Origin: Thamnocephalis sphaerospora
Lineage: Eukaryota; Zoopagomycota; Zoopagomycetes; Zoopagales; Sigmoideomycetaceae
Length of the DNA stretch: 63,948 nt
Assembly: GCA_003614735.1 (NCBI GenBank)
Contig: KZ992440.1
Span: forward strand, 1 to 63,948
Direction: 5' to 3'
Part shown: in pieces, positions 31,687 through 41,105 of the stretch
Numbering within the stretch: the stretch's first letter is position 1
Layout: each line of letters opens with the position of its first letter
Made by a program: the position numbers and the translations under genes
Notes under the pieces: generated by a model
Database searches by the model: none
The model's input: the letters and a program-made list of their open reading frames with translations, nothing else
Told to the model about the DNA's origin: nothing

Positions 31687-33474
31687 CTACCGTACGTTGG
31701 AAGTTTGCTGCATCGGTGCAGGGAAGCGCATGGACGGCTGCCGTGGAATCGATGCTTGGCTGGTGCAGCCTGTGCCCTCCTCTTCAATCGGGAGGCCCAT
31801 TTCCTTGCGCCAGCGAACGAAGCGTGGATAGGTGTGCTGGTACATGAGCCGAGCTACCTCGCGCTTGGCCTTTTCCAGCTCGCGAATGCCAAGCATGCCT
31901 GAGCGCGATGCTTGGCGCAGCTCAGTGCGCACCGACCCCGAAATGTTGACTTCGTACGGGGCACCCGGCTGCAGAAACAGGTACACAATCTCGCGCGTCT
32001 CTCCTGTAAGCAGGGTAACGTCCACACCATCGGGCGACAAGAGTAGCCGATGCAGCCGATGGCAGTGCTCGTAGAAGAGAACGTTCTCCACGCTAAAGTC
32101 ACGTACGGAAAAGTCACGAAACAGCGTGAGCTGGCGACGGTTGTCTAGCGTGAGTAGGAAGCGTTCAAAGCCAGCGGCCGACACCTGTGTGGTGGTGCTG
32201 GTGCGCGTGCTGCTTGTGATGTTGCTAAGTGCCGTTGACAGTGTATTGATGGTGCCACGTGTCGGCCGGCGTGGGCGCGGTGCGCGTGTTGACGGCGGCG
32301 CCAACAGGTCGCCATCGGCCGGACTTGCATCAGGAGCAGCGGCTGTTCGAGACGATGTAGCTGCTGGTCCCGGGTCTCGCGGCTTGTCGGCAGCCGCAGC
32401 GGCGTAGAGAACCGCTAGCGCCTTGGCATGCTCGGGTGTGGCAGTGTCTGCTAGCAGCGCCGGACGCAACAGCGCCCATAGCATGCCTAGCACAAGACAC
32501 ATAATGTGCCATGCGGTTAATGCAGGCGGCAGTGGCTGAGCGGCATGTTCGGAAAAATCCCAATTCAGTGTGACTGCCGCCGTCGCTATGGTCGCTACGA
32601 GGTGTAGCACGCTGACGCTGGCACACCAAATCAGCTCGGCGCGGGCGCCAAAGCCACGCGGCAGCCGACGTAAACGCACGTAGATGAGTGGTGCACCAAC
32701 GAGCCACGTGAGCAGGCAGGCGCCATACACTGGCAGCGTTTCCCAGCCAAGTCCGGCAGGACAGTCGGCGTGCACGGTAGGACGCCATTCGGCGGCGTAG
32801 CGCTGCGTCAGTTGGGCAACGGGGATCGTAGCGACCAGCATTACCAGCATGCCTAGGGCCACGGCAGCCAGCAGCCAACCCGAACGAAGGCAGATGCGCA
32901 CCAAGACCATTCGCTTGCGCTCCGCCGTAACCGCCACTGTCGACGTGAGCTCGGCACCCGAGACAAGTGACGCAGAGGCGCTGGGCGCCACCCCTGTGCC
33001 TGCATTGCGCTCTAGGCCAATCCAGGTGGAGGCAGGGACGCTCTGGTCACCATCGTTGGGCCGAGTCTTGACATGCGATAGCTGAGATGTTCCAGTGGCG
33101 CTGTAGCTGGCGGCCATACTGGCAGCACGCGTCTGACGGCGAAGCTCCGTTTCGCGAATAGCGCCACGCTGCGCTTCCCAAGCCCACCAAAGACGCATGC
33201 TACGCAGCAACACCGAGACAGTCCAGGCTGGCCACGCAGCTGCAAGCACCCAGAGCCAGCTGGCGCAACTGGCGCCAGCGCCAGTCAGCAGCGAAGCAAA
33301 GAGGTACCAGGCAGTCAGTACAAAGTTGGCCGTGCATGCCACCGCAGTCAGCCAGCTAGACCGGCCTCGCAGCTGCGGCGCGTGGCGGCGACGCCATAAT
33401 AGCGTCCAGGTAGATAGGTGTAGCAGCAGTAGTAGCCCGGCTACTACATAGAGCGCCACGTCTAGACCAGACAT
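31687..33474 (-). CDS. seven-transmembrane protein with C-terminal RGS domain
   Basis: A 595-aa intronless protein with start ATG at 33474 (MSGLDVALYVVAG). The N-terminal half holds about seven hydrophobic segments, for example LYVVAGLLLLLHLSTWTLL, LTAVACTANFVLTAWYLFA, WLWVLAAAWPAWTVSVLL, SGWLLAAVALGMLVMLVATI, LPVYGACLLTWLVGAPLIYV, IWCASVSVLHLVATIATAAV and IMCLVLGMLWALLRPALL. After a Thr/Ser/Arg-rich linker, residues about 440-560 form an RGS domain: LTLFRDFSVRDFSVENVLFYEHCHRLHRLL, then EIVYLFLQPGAPYEVNIS, VRTELRQA and REVARLMYQHTYPRFVRW. RGS domains speed GTP hydrolysis by G-alpha. The 7TM-RGS arrangement is known from plants (AtRGS1) and some fungi, where the receptor part may sense sugar or other ligands. 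No intron, unlike most neighbours. Confidence 0.9.
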   Translation of the reverse strand: MSGLDVALYVVAGLLLLLHLSTWTLLWRRRHAPQLRGRSSWLTAVACTANFVLTAWYLFASLLTGAGASCASWLWVLAAAWPAWTVSVLLRSMRLWWAWEAQRGAIRETELRRQTRAASMAASYSATGTSQLSHVKTRPNDGDQSVPASTWIGLERNAGTGVAPSASASLVSGAELTSTVAVTAERKRMVLVRICLRSGWLLAAVALGMLVMLVATIPVAQLTQRYAAEWRPTVHADCPAGLGWETLPVYGACLLTWLVGAPLIYVRLRRLPRGFGARAELIWCASVSVLHLVATIATAAVTLNWDFSEHAAQPLPPALTAWHIMCLVLGMLWALLRPALLADTATPEHAKALAVLYAAAAADKPRDPGPAATSSRTAAAPDASPADGDLLAPPSTRAPRPRRPTRGTINTLSTALSNITSSTRTSTTTQVSAAGFERFLLTLDNRRQLTLFRDFSVRDFSVENVLFYEHCHRLHRLLLSPDGVDVTLLTGETREIVYLFLQPGAPYEVNISGSVRTELRQASRSGMLGIRELEKAKREVARLMYQHTYPRFVRWRKEMGLPIEEEGTGCTSQASIPRQPSMRFPAPMQQTSNVR

Positions 33475-34471
33475 AGCACTGTTAATATATTCACGCACAA
33501 ACCGGCGCTGGGCAAATAGACGGCGGAGATAAAAGTGGACGGCACTGGCCAGGCAACACCAAGGACTGCCAGTACCGGGGAAATAAGCAAGTAGCGGTGT
33601 AGCGCGGCGATGAGAAAAGCAGTGACGCCGCGTTGAAATAGCAGCAGACGGGCAAGTAGGCGGGGGAGATTAGACTGTTAGTGAGAAACAAGTGCCATGC
33701 TGGCAGCCAGGCGCGCTAGAATATGTAGGAGGCGGGAATTCGAGTGTAGCAGTGTGCAGGACAGCAAGGCGAGACAGTGTGCCATGCGCGTTGTCGACGC
33801 CGGGCACATGCGGCACCCGCGCGCAAAGTGCCGCGTGCGCATGTCAGACTAGCAGTGCTCCAGCCAACCGTGCCATGGACAAAGTAGGCACGATGCCGAA
33901 TGGGGCGGCGGTGTCCTTTTGTCCAGCGGAGGTTTCCGCAAATCGTCCAAGCGGACATGTGCGCCTCAAGGGCTAAAAGGTCGCCGGGCGCAAGGTCCCT
34001 CGCATGCATGTGCTGGATGTGTGCTGTTGACGTTGCTCGTTCAGGTTGCACGGCCTTGACTAGGGACATGTGCAGGGGACACCACCACACATGGCTCTGT
34101 GCGTGTACTAGCCACTCGAGTATGAAACGGTGGCTTTGGCGGTGTCCAGAAAGAAATCCAGCCCAGCATGCCGCACTGTGCTCTCGGTCTCGGCCAATCG
34201 CCGATGCCGTTGCGGTCGACGTATCACTTGCCGCCATTGTACCAGTTGTTACCAGAAATAAACTGGGATTCTGTGCCAAGCGTCTACCAAGCGCCCGTTT
34301 GGTAGCACCACCAGTCCATTACTAACGACTGCTGACGTCGCGGCGCCGTATTTAAAGTGAGCGTGCCGACCGCGCAAACTAGATGACCCTACACCGCCTC
34401 ACACTCGTCTCCAGCGTTCTAGCAATAGTGCACCACCATCGACTTCTCTACCAAACCACACTATAAACACC
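33475..34471. other. intergenic with promoter of MDFIKK gene A
   Basis: No coding exon supported in 33475-34187. From 34188 on the sequence is the duplicated promoter block described separately. Diverged remnants of the array's upstream unit, such as the gacatgtg/caccaccaca region near 34070, may be present. Confidence 0.45.
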
Positions 34472-34583
34472 ATGGACTTTATCAAGAAAGGTGTGTAAAC
34501 GACGCGATAGACACCGAGACATGATACATTATTAACCCATCAACGCCGTCTTATACAGCCGCTTCTCAGGTCGTCGATGAGGT
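34188..34583 (+). repeat. 396-bp block, copy 1 (perfect direct duplicate of 37550-37945)
   Basis: Every base from tctcggccaatcg at 34188 to the gaggtag codons of exon 2 at 34583 is identical to 37550-37945 (offset 3362). The block spans promoter, TATA element, 5' leader, exon 1, intron 1 and the first 25 bases of exon 2 of two array genes. Sequence on both sides diverges. Confidence 0.97.
34348..34357 (+). promoter_or_regulatory. TATA-type element of MDFIKK gene A
   Basis: gtatttaaag sits 115-124 bases upstream of the ATG. The same element at the same distance, followed by the conserved gagcgtgccg, precedes genes B and C. Confidence 0.7.
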
Positions 34584-35592
34584 AGTCAAGCAGCAGCAGG
34601 GTGGCAGCAGCCAAGGTGGAAGCTACGGCCGCAACGACGACGACAACTACAGCCGCAACGAGAGCAGCAGTTACAGCAGCTCTGGTCGCAATGAGAGCAG
34701 CAGCTACGGTCGTGATAACGACAACGACAACAACAGCGGCAGCTACGGTAGCTCCAACAAGAGCGGCAGTTACGGCCGCAACAACAATGATGACAACGAG
34801 GGTGGCAGCTATGGTAGCTCCAACAAGGGTAGCAGCTATGGCAGTTCCAACAAGAGCGGCAGCTACGGCCGCAGCAACGATGATGACAACGAGAGTGGTA
34901 GTTACGGCCGTAATGAGAGCAGCAGCTACGGTAGCTCCAACAAGAGTGGCAGTCATGGTCGTAATAACGACAACGAGAACAGCAGCTATGGCAGCTCTGG
35001 CCGCAACGAGAGCAGCAGCTATGGCAGCTCTGGTCGTAATGAGAGTAGCAGCTATGGCAGCTCTGGCCGCAACGAGAGTAGCAGCTACGGTCGCAATAAC
35101 GACAACGACAACGAGACCAGCAGCTATGGCAGCTCTAACCGCAACGAGAACAGCAGCTATGGCAGCTCTGGTCGCAACGAGAGTAGCAGCTATGGCAGCT
35201 CTGGTCGCAACGAGAGCAGCAGCTATGGCAGCTCTGGTCGCAACGAGAGCAGCAGCTATGGCAGCTCTGGTCGCAACGAGAGTAGCAGCTATGGCAGCTC
35301 TGGCCGCAACGAGAGTAGCAGCTATGGCAGCTCCAACAAGAGTGGCAGCTACGGTCGCAATAATGACAACGACAACGAGAGCAGCAGCTATGGTAGCTCC
35401 AACAACAACGATGGCTATGGCAGTTCTAACAAGGGCGGTAACTACGGCAGCTCCAACAACAGCAGCAGCTACGGCCGCGGCAATGATGACGACAGCTACG
35501 GCAGCTCCAACAACAACAGCAGCAGCTATGGTCGCAACGAGAGCAGCAGTTACGGTCGCAGCGGTAACAACAACAACAGCTACAATAATTAA
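34472..35592 (+). CDS. MDFIKK gene A: low-complexity Ser/Tyr/Gly/Asn-rich protein
   Basis: Exons 34472..34490 and 34559..35592, giving 350 aa. Exon 1 encodes MDFIKK; exon 2 continues AASQVVDEVVKQ and then becomes a long array of SSSYGSSGRNE, SGSYGSSNKSG and NNDNDN units up to the stop. It has no signal peptide, no membrane segment and no recognisable fold beyond the first 20 residues. [S/G]Y[G/S] plus Arg/Asn-rich composition is of the kind that drives condensate or prion-like assembly; that is inference. The N-terminus equals that of gene C, which carries a DUF7721/beta-flanking-type C-terminal domain missing here. The frame is open over 1 kb of repeats, and the intron has clean GT and AG sites, so I take it as a real gene. 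Confidence 0.8.
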
Positions 35593-36570
35593 CTGCAGTG
35601 TGTATGAGGGATGTCATTGACATGATGTCGTAGTGGTACTAGTTGATCAGCTGTATATAAAATGAAATTTCTGCACCGGCTATGCTGTAACGCAAATGTA
35701 ATGACTAGCGAGTGATGGCGATGGCATACTACTGTCTTCTAAACAGTAGCCTGGTCATCCAAGCTGGCTAACTACGGGTGTACTCTCAGTACTTGGCTTT
35801 AAGTGAGCGGAATACGTGTTTCCTCTAAAAAGCCCGCCGGCAGTACATTTCGTACATCGACCAAGCATACCAATGAATTGCAGGTAGCGGTGAATGTGCA
35901 TCCGCGTACATGATTCATGCCAATGTCATTGATTGGATGTTGGATGGCTGACAAGCTGGCCATCAACTTGGCAGCATGCCGGTCAGTAAATGCGATCGCC
36001 CATAGCATCCAAACCCTGTGCCGTTATCTGCCATCCCAATGCTTACGCTGTCTTGCATAATTTAGATCATTGACATGAGCCAAACATCATAGTACCAAGT
36101 CGACTGCTGTCAAATGGCGTGTATTCGGCCTGTGTCGTGCGAGCATTTGCGGTGAAATGCAGTTTGGCACTTGCACAAAGCGCATGGTACAAGTCGCTTC
36201 ACCGTTTCATACATGACCGCACACATTCTCCATCTAGGATTACCACGTCACCATGAGGTCATTTGTGTGCACCGCCATCTAGCAGTGCATATATGTCTGT
36301 GGCGGTTATATGAGCGAATGCTATTGAGACGGCACGTCATACTGTCACTCGGCATGCCACACTGTGCCCTGATCTTGGCCAATCACCTGCGCCGCTGTGG
36401 CTACTGTATCATCTGCTGCCATTGCACTACTGACGCTGCAGTGCCGTATTTAAAATGAGCGTGCCGGCTGGGCAAATTAGACGACCGTACACCACACGCC
36501 CGTTCCCAACATCCTAGCCATAGTGCTTTACTGTCAACTTCTCTACCAAGCAAACTATACCATAAACACC
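35593..36570. other. spacer A-B with duplicated 3' flank and promoter of gene B
   Basis: Just after gene A (35651-35690) lies tatataaaatgaaa followed by ctgcacc; the same block follows gene B at 37071-37110, so the 3' flank was part of the duplicated unit. From about 36165 to 36540 the sequence is a diverged copy of the upstream region of gene C (37345-37800). Confidence 0.65.
36446..36455 (+). promoter_or_regulatory. TATA-type element of MDFIKK gene B
   Basis: gtatttaaaa followed by tgagcgtgccgg, 116-125 bases before the ATG, equivalent to the element in genes A and C. Confidence 0.65.
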
Positions 36571-37018
36571 ATGGACTTTATCAGAAAAGGTGTGTAAATG
36601 ACGCGATAGGCACTAAAATACAGCCATGACCAACTCGCTAATGCCGCCTCATGTAGCCGCTTCTCAAATCGTCGATGAGGTAGTCAAGCAACCGCAGGGT
36701 GGCGGCAGCCAGAGCCAAAGCTCAGGCCGCAGCGATAACAATAACAACAACAACAACAGCACCAGTACCAGCAGCAACGACAATTACGGCAGCTCTGGTA
36801 ACAATGATAACTACGGCAGCTCCGGCAACAACGATAACTACGGCAGCTCCGGCAACAATGACAACTACGGCAGACCCAATGCCAACGTCAGATACGGAAG
36901 CTCCGGCAACAATGACAATTACGGCAGCTCCGGTAACAACGACAACTACGGCAGCTCCGATGCCAACGTCAGATATGGCGGCTCTTACAACAACAGCGGC
37001 TACAATAATCAAATGTAG
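36571..37018 (+). CDS. MDFIKK gene B: short Asn/Gly/Ser/Tyr-repeat protein
   Basis: Exons 36571..36589 and 36657..37018, giving 126 aa. It starts MDFIRK, then AASQIVDEVVKQPQGG, a short poly-Asn run and tandem NDNYGSSGN units, two of them replaced by ANVRYG. No C-terminal domain. The intron position and phase equal those of genes A and C, and the 5' and 3' flanks are paralogous to A, so it is a duplicate that has shortened its repeat body. Function unknown; probably the same role as gene A. Confidence 0.75.
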
Positions 37019-37286
37019 TGTGCGTGGAAGATGGCATTGTGTATGATGTTGTAACGGCGCTAGCTGGCCAAGTGTATATAAAATGAAAGCTGTGCACCAG
37101 TTACGTTCTTGAATCTGATCATACCCAACTTATGCGGAGACCTTTTGCGACCATACAAGAGACCATTCGGGGCAATATAGAGAAGGGAGCTCCATGCAGA
37201 AAGGCAGATCACTTGGAAAGAAGCTCTTTCACTTACTGGCAGTACCGGAGATACTCGCAGCCACTAGTGGCTAATCGACATACGGC

Positions 37287-37357
37287 TGCACCATCCACCA
37301 CTCCCTGAAAGGCTGTGGCAGAGGAGGCGGCCTGTCACCTGAGTGGTGGATGGTGCA
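37287..37357. repeat. 17-bp perfect inverted repeat with 37-nt loop
   Basis: TGCACCATCCACCACTC at 37287-37303 is the exact reverse complement of 37341-37357. The loop is unrelated sequence. It lies exactly where homology of the gene C upstream region to the other copies begins. Confidence 0.9.
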
Positions 37358-37549
37358 AAGCGCATGGCTCAAATCACCTTACCGTTCCATACATGGCCGC
37401 ACACATGCTGTATCCAATGGCCACCACACCGCGGTGAGGTCATCTGCGTGCACCGCCATCTAATAATGCACGTCTGCGGTGGTGATCTGAGCAGATGCTA
37501 TTAAAACGCTACACCATACCGTCATTCAGCATGTCACACTATGCCTTGA

Positions 37550-37945
37550 TCTCGGCCAATCGCCGATGCCGTTGCGGTCGACGTATCACTTGCCGCCATT
37601 GTACCAGTTGTTACCAGAAATAAACTGGGATTCTGTGCCAAGCGTCTACCAAGCGCCCGTTTGGTAGCACCACCAGTCCATTACTAACGACTGCTGACGT
37701 CGCGGCGCCGTATTTAAAGTGAGCGTGCCGACCGCGCAAACTAGATGACCCTACACCGCCTCACACTCGTCTCCAGCGTTCTAGCAATAGTGCACCACCA
37801 TCGACTTCTCTACCAAACCACACTATAAACACCATGGACTTTATCAAGAAAGGTGTGTAAACGACGCGATAGACACCGAGACATGATACATTATTAACCC
37901 ATCAACGCCGTCTTATACAGCCGCTTCTCAGGTCGTCGATGAGGT
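37550..37945 (+). repeat. 396-bp block, copy 2 (identical to 34188-34583)
   Basis: Perfect duplicate at an offset of 3362 bases. It ends inside exon 2 of gene C, after which the two reading frames differ at once. Confidence 0.97.
37710..37719 (+). promoter_or_regulatory. TATA-type element of MDFIKK gene C
   Basis: gtatttaaag, identical in sequence and distance from the ATG to gene A. Confidence 0.7.
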
Positions 37946-38944
37946 AGCCAAGCAGCAGGGCGGTGGCAGCCAGGGTGGAAACTATGGCCGCAACGACAAT
38001 GACAACTACAGTCGCAATGATGACCGCAACGAGGGCCGCCAAGGTCGCAACGACAGCGACAACTACCGCCGCAACGATGATCGCGATGAGGGCAATTACC
38101 GCCGCAACGATGATCGCGATGAAGGCAACTATCGCCGCAACGATGATCGCGATGAAGGCAACTACCGCCGCAACGATGATCGCGATGAGGGCAACTACCG
38201 CCGCAACGATGATCGCGACAATGACAACTATGGCCGCAACGAAGACAGTAGCACGCGCGGTCACGGATCGTCCAGCGGCGGCAGTGGCCTCTTTGGCTTT
38301 GGCGGCCACGATGATGATGAGATTGCCTCCCACGGTATGGATGCCGCCGGCACCCAAGACAAGGGCCTGTTCTCTAGCGCTCTCAACCTAGCCAAACAGA
38401 AGATGGGTGGCGGTGGACAGCCGCAAAAGGCCACCGAGGAGGACACCAACATGATTCAAAAGGCCTACAGCATGTTCTACGGCAACAACAACAACAATGT
38501 AAGCTTGGCGGCGAATAGCAGAGTGCACCTGATACTAGCAGCGTGCTTACCTCTTCCTCTAGGTCTCTGGCGCTAGCACCAACATGCTGGGCGCTGCTGC
38601 TGCCATGCAGGCCATGAAGCTGTTTGGCCAGAGTGGCAACCAGGGCGGCGGCGGCGGCAGCGGTCTGCTGGGCAAGGCCATGGGAGAAGCGCTTAATCTC
38701 TACAGCCGATTTGGTAAGTGATAGCGCAAGTAGTCCCGATTTCGTGTTTGCTTACATCGAAACACGTGGCAACATTGCAGGCAACCAGGTCAGCGGCAAC
38801 AAGGAGGATGCCATGTCCTCGGCAGCGCTTACCATGGGCAAGCTGCTGGCTACCGGTGGCGGCGGCGGTGGCAACAGCAACAACAACCAGGGTGGCGGTC
38901 TGCAGGGCATGATTGCTCAGAACCTGCTCTCCAAGCTTATGTAG
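37834..38944 (+). CDS. MDFIKK gene C: charged-repeat protein with beta-flanking/DUF7721-type C-terminal domain
   Basis: Exons 37834..37852, 37921..38498, 38563..38713, 38781..38944, giving 303 aa. After MDFIKKAASQVVDEVAKQ comes a tandem array of NYRRNDDRDEG units (about six), in which Arg and Asp alternate, then a Gly-rich link (GGSGLFGFGGHDDDE). The C-terminal 170 residues form an Ala/Gly/Gln domain: ALNLAKQKMGGGG, EDTNMIQKAYSMFYG, TNMLGAAAAMQAMKLF, LLGKAMGEALNLYSRF, GNKEDAMSSAALTMGKLLA and a final MIAQNLLSKLM. This pattern fits the fungal beta-flanking-protein family first noted beside the Coprinopsis mating locus; biochemical role unknown. This is the only full-length member of the array and probably resembles the ancestor. 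Confidence 0.85.
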
Positions 38945-39092
38945 GCATTGGTTTGACGCAGGTGGTAAAACACTGGTCGAATGGATATCCTGTGTACATA
39001 AATACGCTTGCACCTTTCTCTGCTGATGGGCGCAAAGTGCCTTGAAGCCTCATTTATTTATGCCAGAGCATGCAGTGCCTATCTGCTATGCA

Positions 39093-40545
39093 TCAATACG
39101 GCAAACTGTAGAGCAGCCGGTTGGGCGTGTCGGGATGGGCAGCATCTGGACGTAGCAGAGTAGCGCGGTTGAGTAGGTCGTGCATGACCTGCTGTGGTGT
39201 CGTGTACTGTTTCTCGCTAAGATACAATGCAACTACACCGGTAACAAACGGACTGGCCATGCTGCGCAATGGGTGTGTGCACGTTAGATGAATCGTCAAA
39301 GAGCATGGCTGACTTTACCACTGTACCTGGTGCCAGAAAGGGTCTGCGTGCCGCCGTCGTTCCAGGTGGACGTGATGCTGACTCCCGGTGCAAGGATATC
39401 CACACAGCGGCCGAACGCACTGAAGCTTGCTAACCGGTCGTCCTTTTCAGTGGCGCCCACCGACAAGGTGCGGCCACTCGAAGCAGGCGAGGTGTCGCAG
39501 GCATCGGCTGCCGTATTACCTGCGGCCGACACTACCACGACGCCAGAGTCGTAGGCATAGGAGACGGCGTCGTTGAGAAAATCCGACTGGCTCGTGTGCA
39601 GCGACAGATTGACCACGCGGATAGGATTGCTTCCTGGCGACGATCGTCCCGGTCGGTTGTGGGCCACGTAGAGCAGACCGCGCACCACATCCGACACGTA
39701 GCCAACACCGTCCGAGTCGAGCACTTTGACGGCGTGAATATACGCGTTCTTTACTACGCCATAGTTGCTACCTGCAGCGATACCAGCCACGTGCGTCCCT
39801 AGCCGTGCGACCGCAGCATCAGTCTCAGAGGCAGTCGCATAGCACCCGCCACATCTGCTCACCATGTCCGTCCATATCCTCATCACCTTCGCCTGCCACG
39901 TAGTTGACGTCGAATTTGGCACGATTGCCAAAGTCTGGATGGGTCACATCGACGCCCGAGTCGACCACATAGATGTGTACGTTGGCACCGCCAGACGCAG
40001 GGTACACATAAGCATCCGAGTTGACCATGGTCGTGTTTCGTTGCCAAATCCGCTCCAGACCCCAGTTCTGCAGCGCCACCTGCTGCAGGTTCTCGGCACG
40101 CCGCTGTTTACCGCTGTGAGCCGGCACCTGCGTCTTGTTCGCCGGCTTACCGTACACGCTGATGCGCTGATCGAGCTCGATGGAAAGGATGGAAGGATGT
40201 TGTGCAAGCATGCTGGCCTCCTGATGCCGCAACATTCCTGTAAATACCTGACGGTCTGGCCAGTTGAGAGAGCGTCGCTGGCGGATCATGGGACGAATTT
40301 GATCATAACCTGCGCGTAGCCTCAGATCAGTCGCATTCCTTGGCTATGCACAAAACATGATGGCGTTCACATTTACCGGACATTTTCTCGGCACCTCGTT
40401 TTAAGCTGAAGATGTACTGATGCTGCTCGGTGGTCTTGGTGATGACTGGCTCGGTTGCCTGCGCCGGTTGCGCCGGTTCGGCAGCCGATACGGCCAGTGC
40501 AAACGTTGCCAGTACCAATATACAGCCGCTAGCATCTGGACGCAT
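39093..40545 (-). CDS. secreted subtilisin-like serine protease (S8, proteinase K type)
   Basis: Model (minus): 40377..40545, 39863..40309, 39327..39798, 39093..39261, giving 418 aa. A signal peptide (ILVLATFALAVSAAEP) is followed by an I9-type propeptide (YIFSLKRGAEKMSGYDQI ... ILSIELDQRISVYG). The peptidase has the catalytic triad in order: Asp in VHIYVVDSGVDVTHPDF, His in DGHGTHVAGI, Ser in GTSMASPFVTG, plus the oxyanion Asn in VVVSAAGNTAADACD. Introns interrupt DGHG|THVAG and GTS|MASP. Family enzymes are exported, processed by removal of the propeptide and degrade extracellular protein. The reading frame is intact. Confidence 0.95.
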
Positions 40546-41105
40546 GACGGTAATGGCTAGCAGTCAAATGGAAAGATAGAGTAGCTCTGCGTTGATGCCC
40601 TTGCAATGGCCAAATGTTGGTGGCTGGCGATGCAAGCAATAAGGTTGATAGATCCACGCAGGGCAGGTGAGGGTTAGGATGCTGCTGCTGCTGCTGCTAC
40701 TGCTGCGTATTGGCTTGCGTCCATCTGCCCATATGGTCTGGCTTGCTGGCCATGAAGTCTGCTTGGCTGTGCCTAGTAGCTAGGATCTGCCCCTTTGTTG
40801 GGATGTGGGCGTGAGTGGGGACGCTGTCCATCGGCCGAGTCTTGTTGCCTGCCCAGGGGACAGTCACTTGGCAGACCTGGCAAGGCGCTCTACACCCTCT
40901 TTCCGCTCCTTTTCGACCATCACGGCCATTGCTGTTGCTGCTGCTGCGACTCCTTTTGCGTTCTGTTGCCAGCAGACTGCCACTGTTTGTCAAGCTACAG
41001 ACGCCCCCTGCGTTCCCTGGTCGCCGTTACCAGGTATCAGTACACGCAAGCAACTGCTTTCCGCGCCAGCGCTACTACCCGTGGCATTAGGGTGCCGACC
41101 TGGCG
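40546..41105. promoter_or_regulatory. divergent promoter region, subtilase / TUL1
   Basis: 560 bases between the divergent start codons. It contains a short GCT/GCA microsatellite at 40680-40706. The 41000-41105 end is CT-rich, consistent with a 5' leader of the + strand gene. Confidence 0.5.

Larger units (their letters stand above)
37019..37833. other. spacer B-C with 17-bp inverted repeat and promoter of gene C
   Basis: Contains the gene B 3' flank, a unique stretch at about 37130-37285, the inverted repeat at 37287-37357, then the array upstream unit and, from 37550, the perfect duplicate block. Confidence 0.6.

Noticed and set aside
34540-34956. Ala/Val/Thr-rich minus-strand frame opposite gene A
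   Set aside because: Antisense of the AGC/GGC repeats of gene A; the hydrophobic character is a reading artefact.
34620-35400. Regular DNA repeats that could look like a CRISPR or satellite array
   Set aside because: The units keep one open frame and vary mostly at third codon positions; they encode the repeats of gene A, and a fungal nuclear genome is not expected to hold CRISPR.
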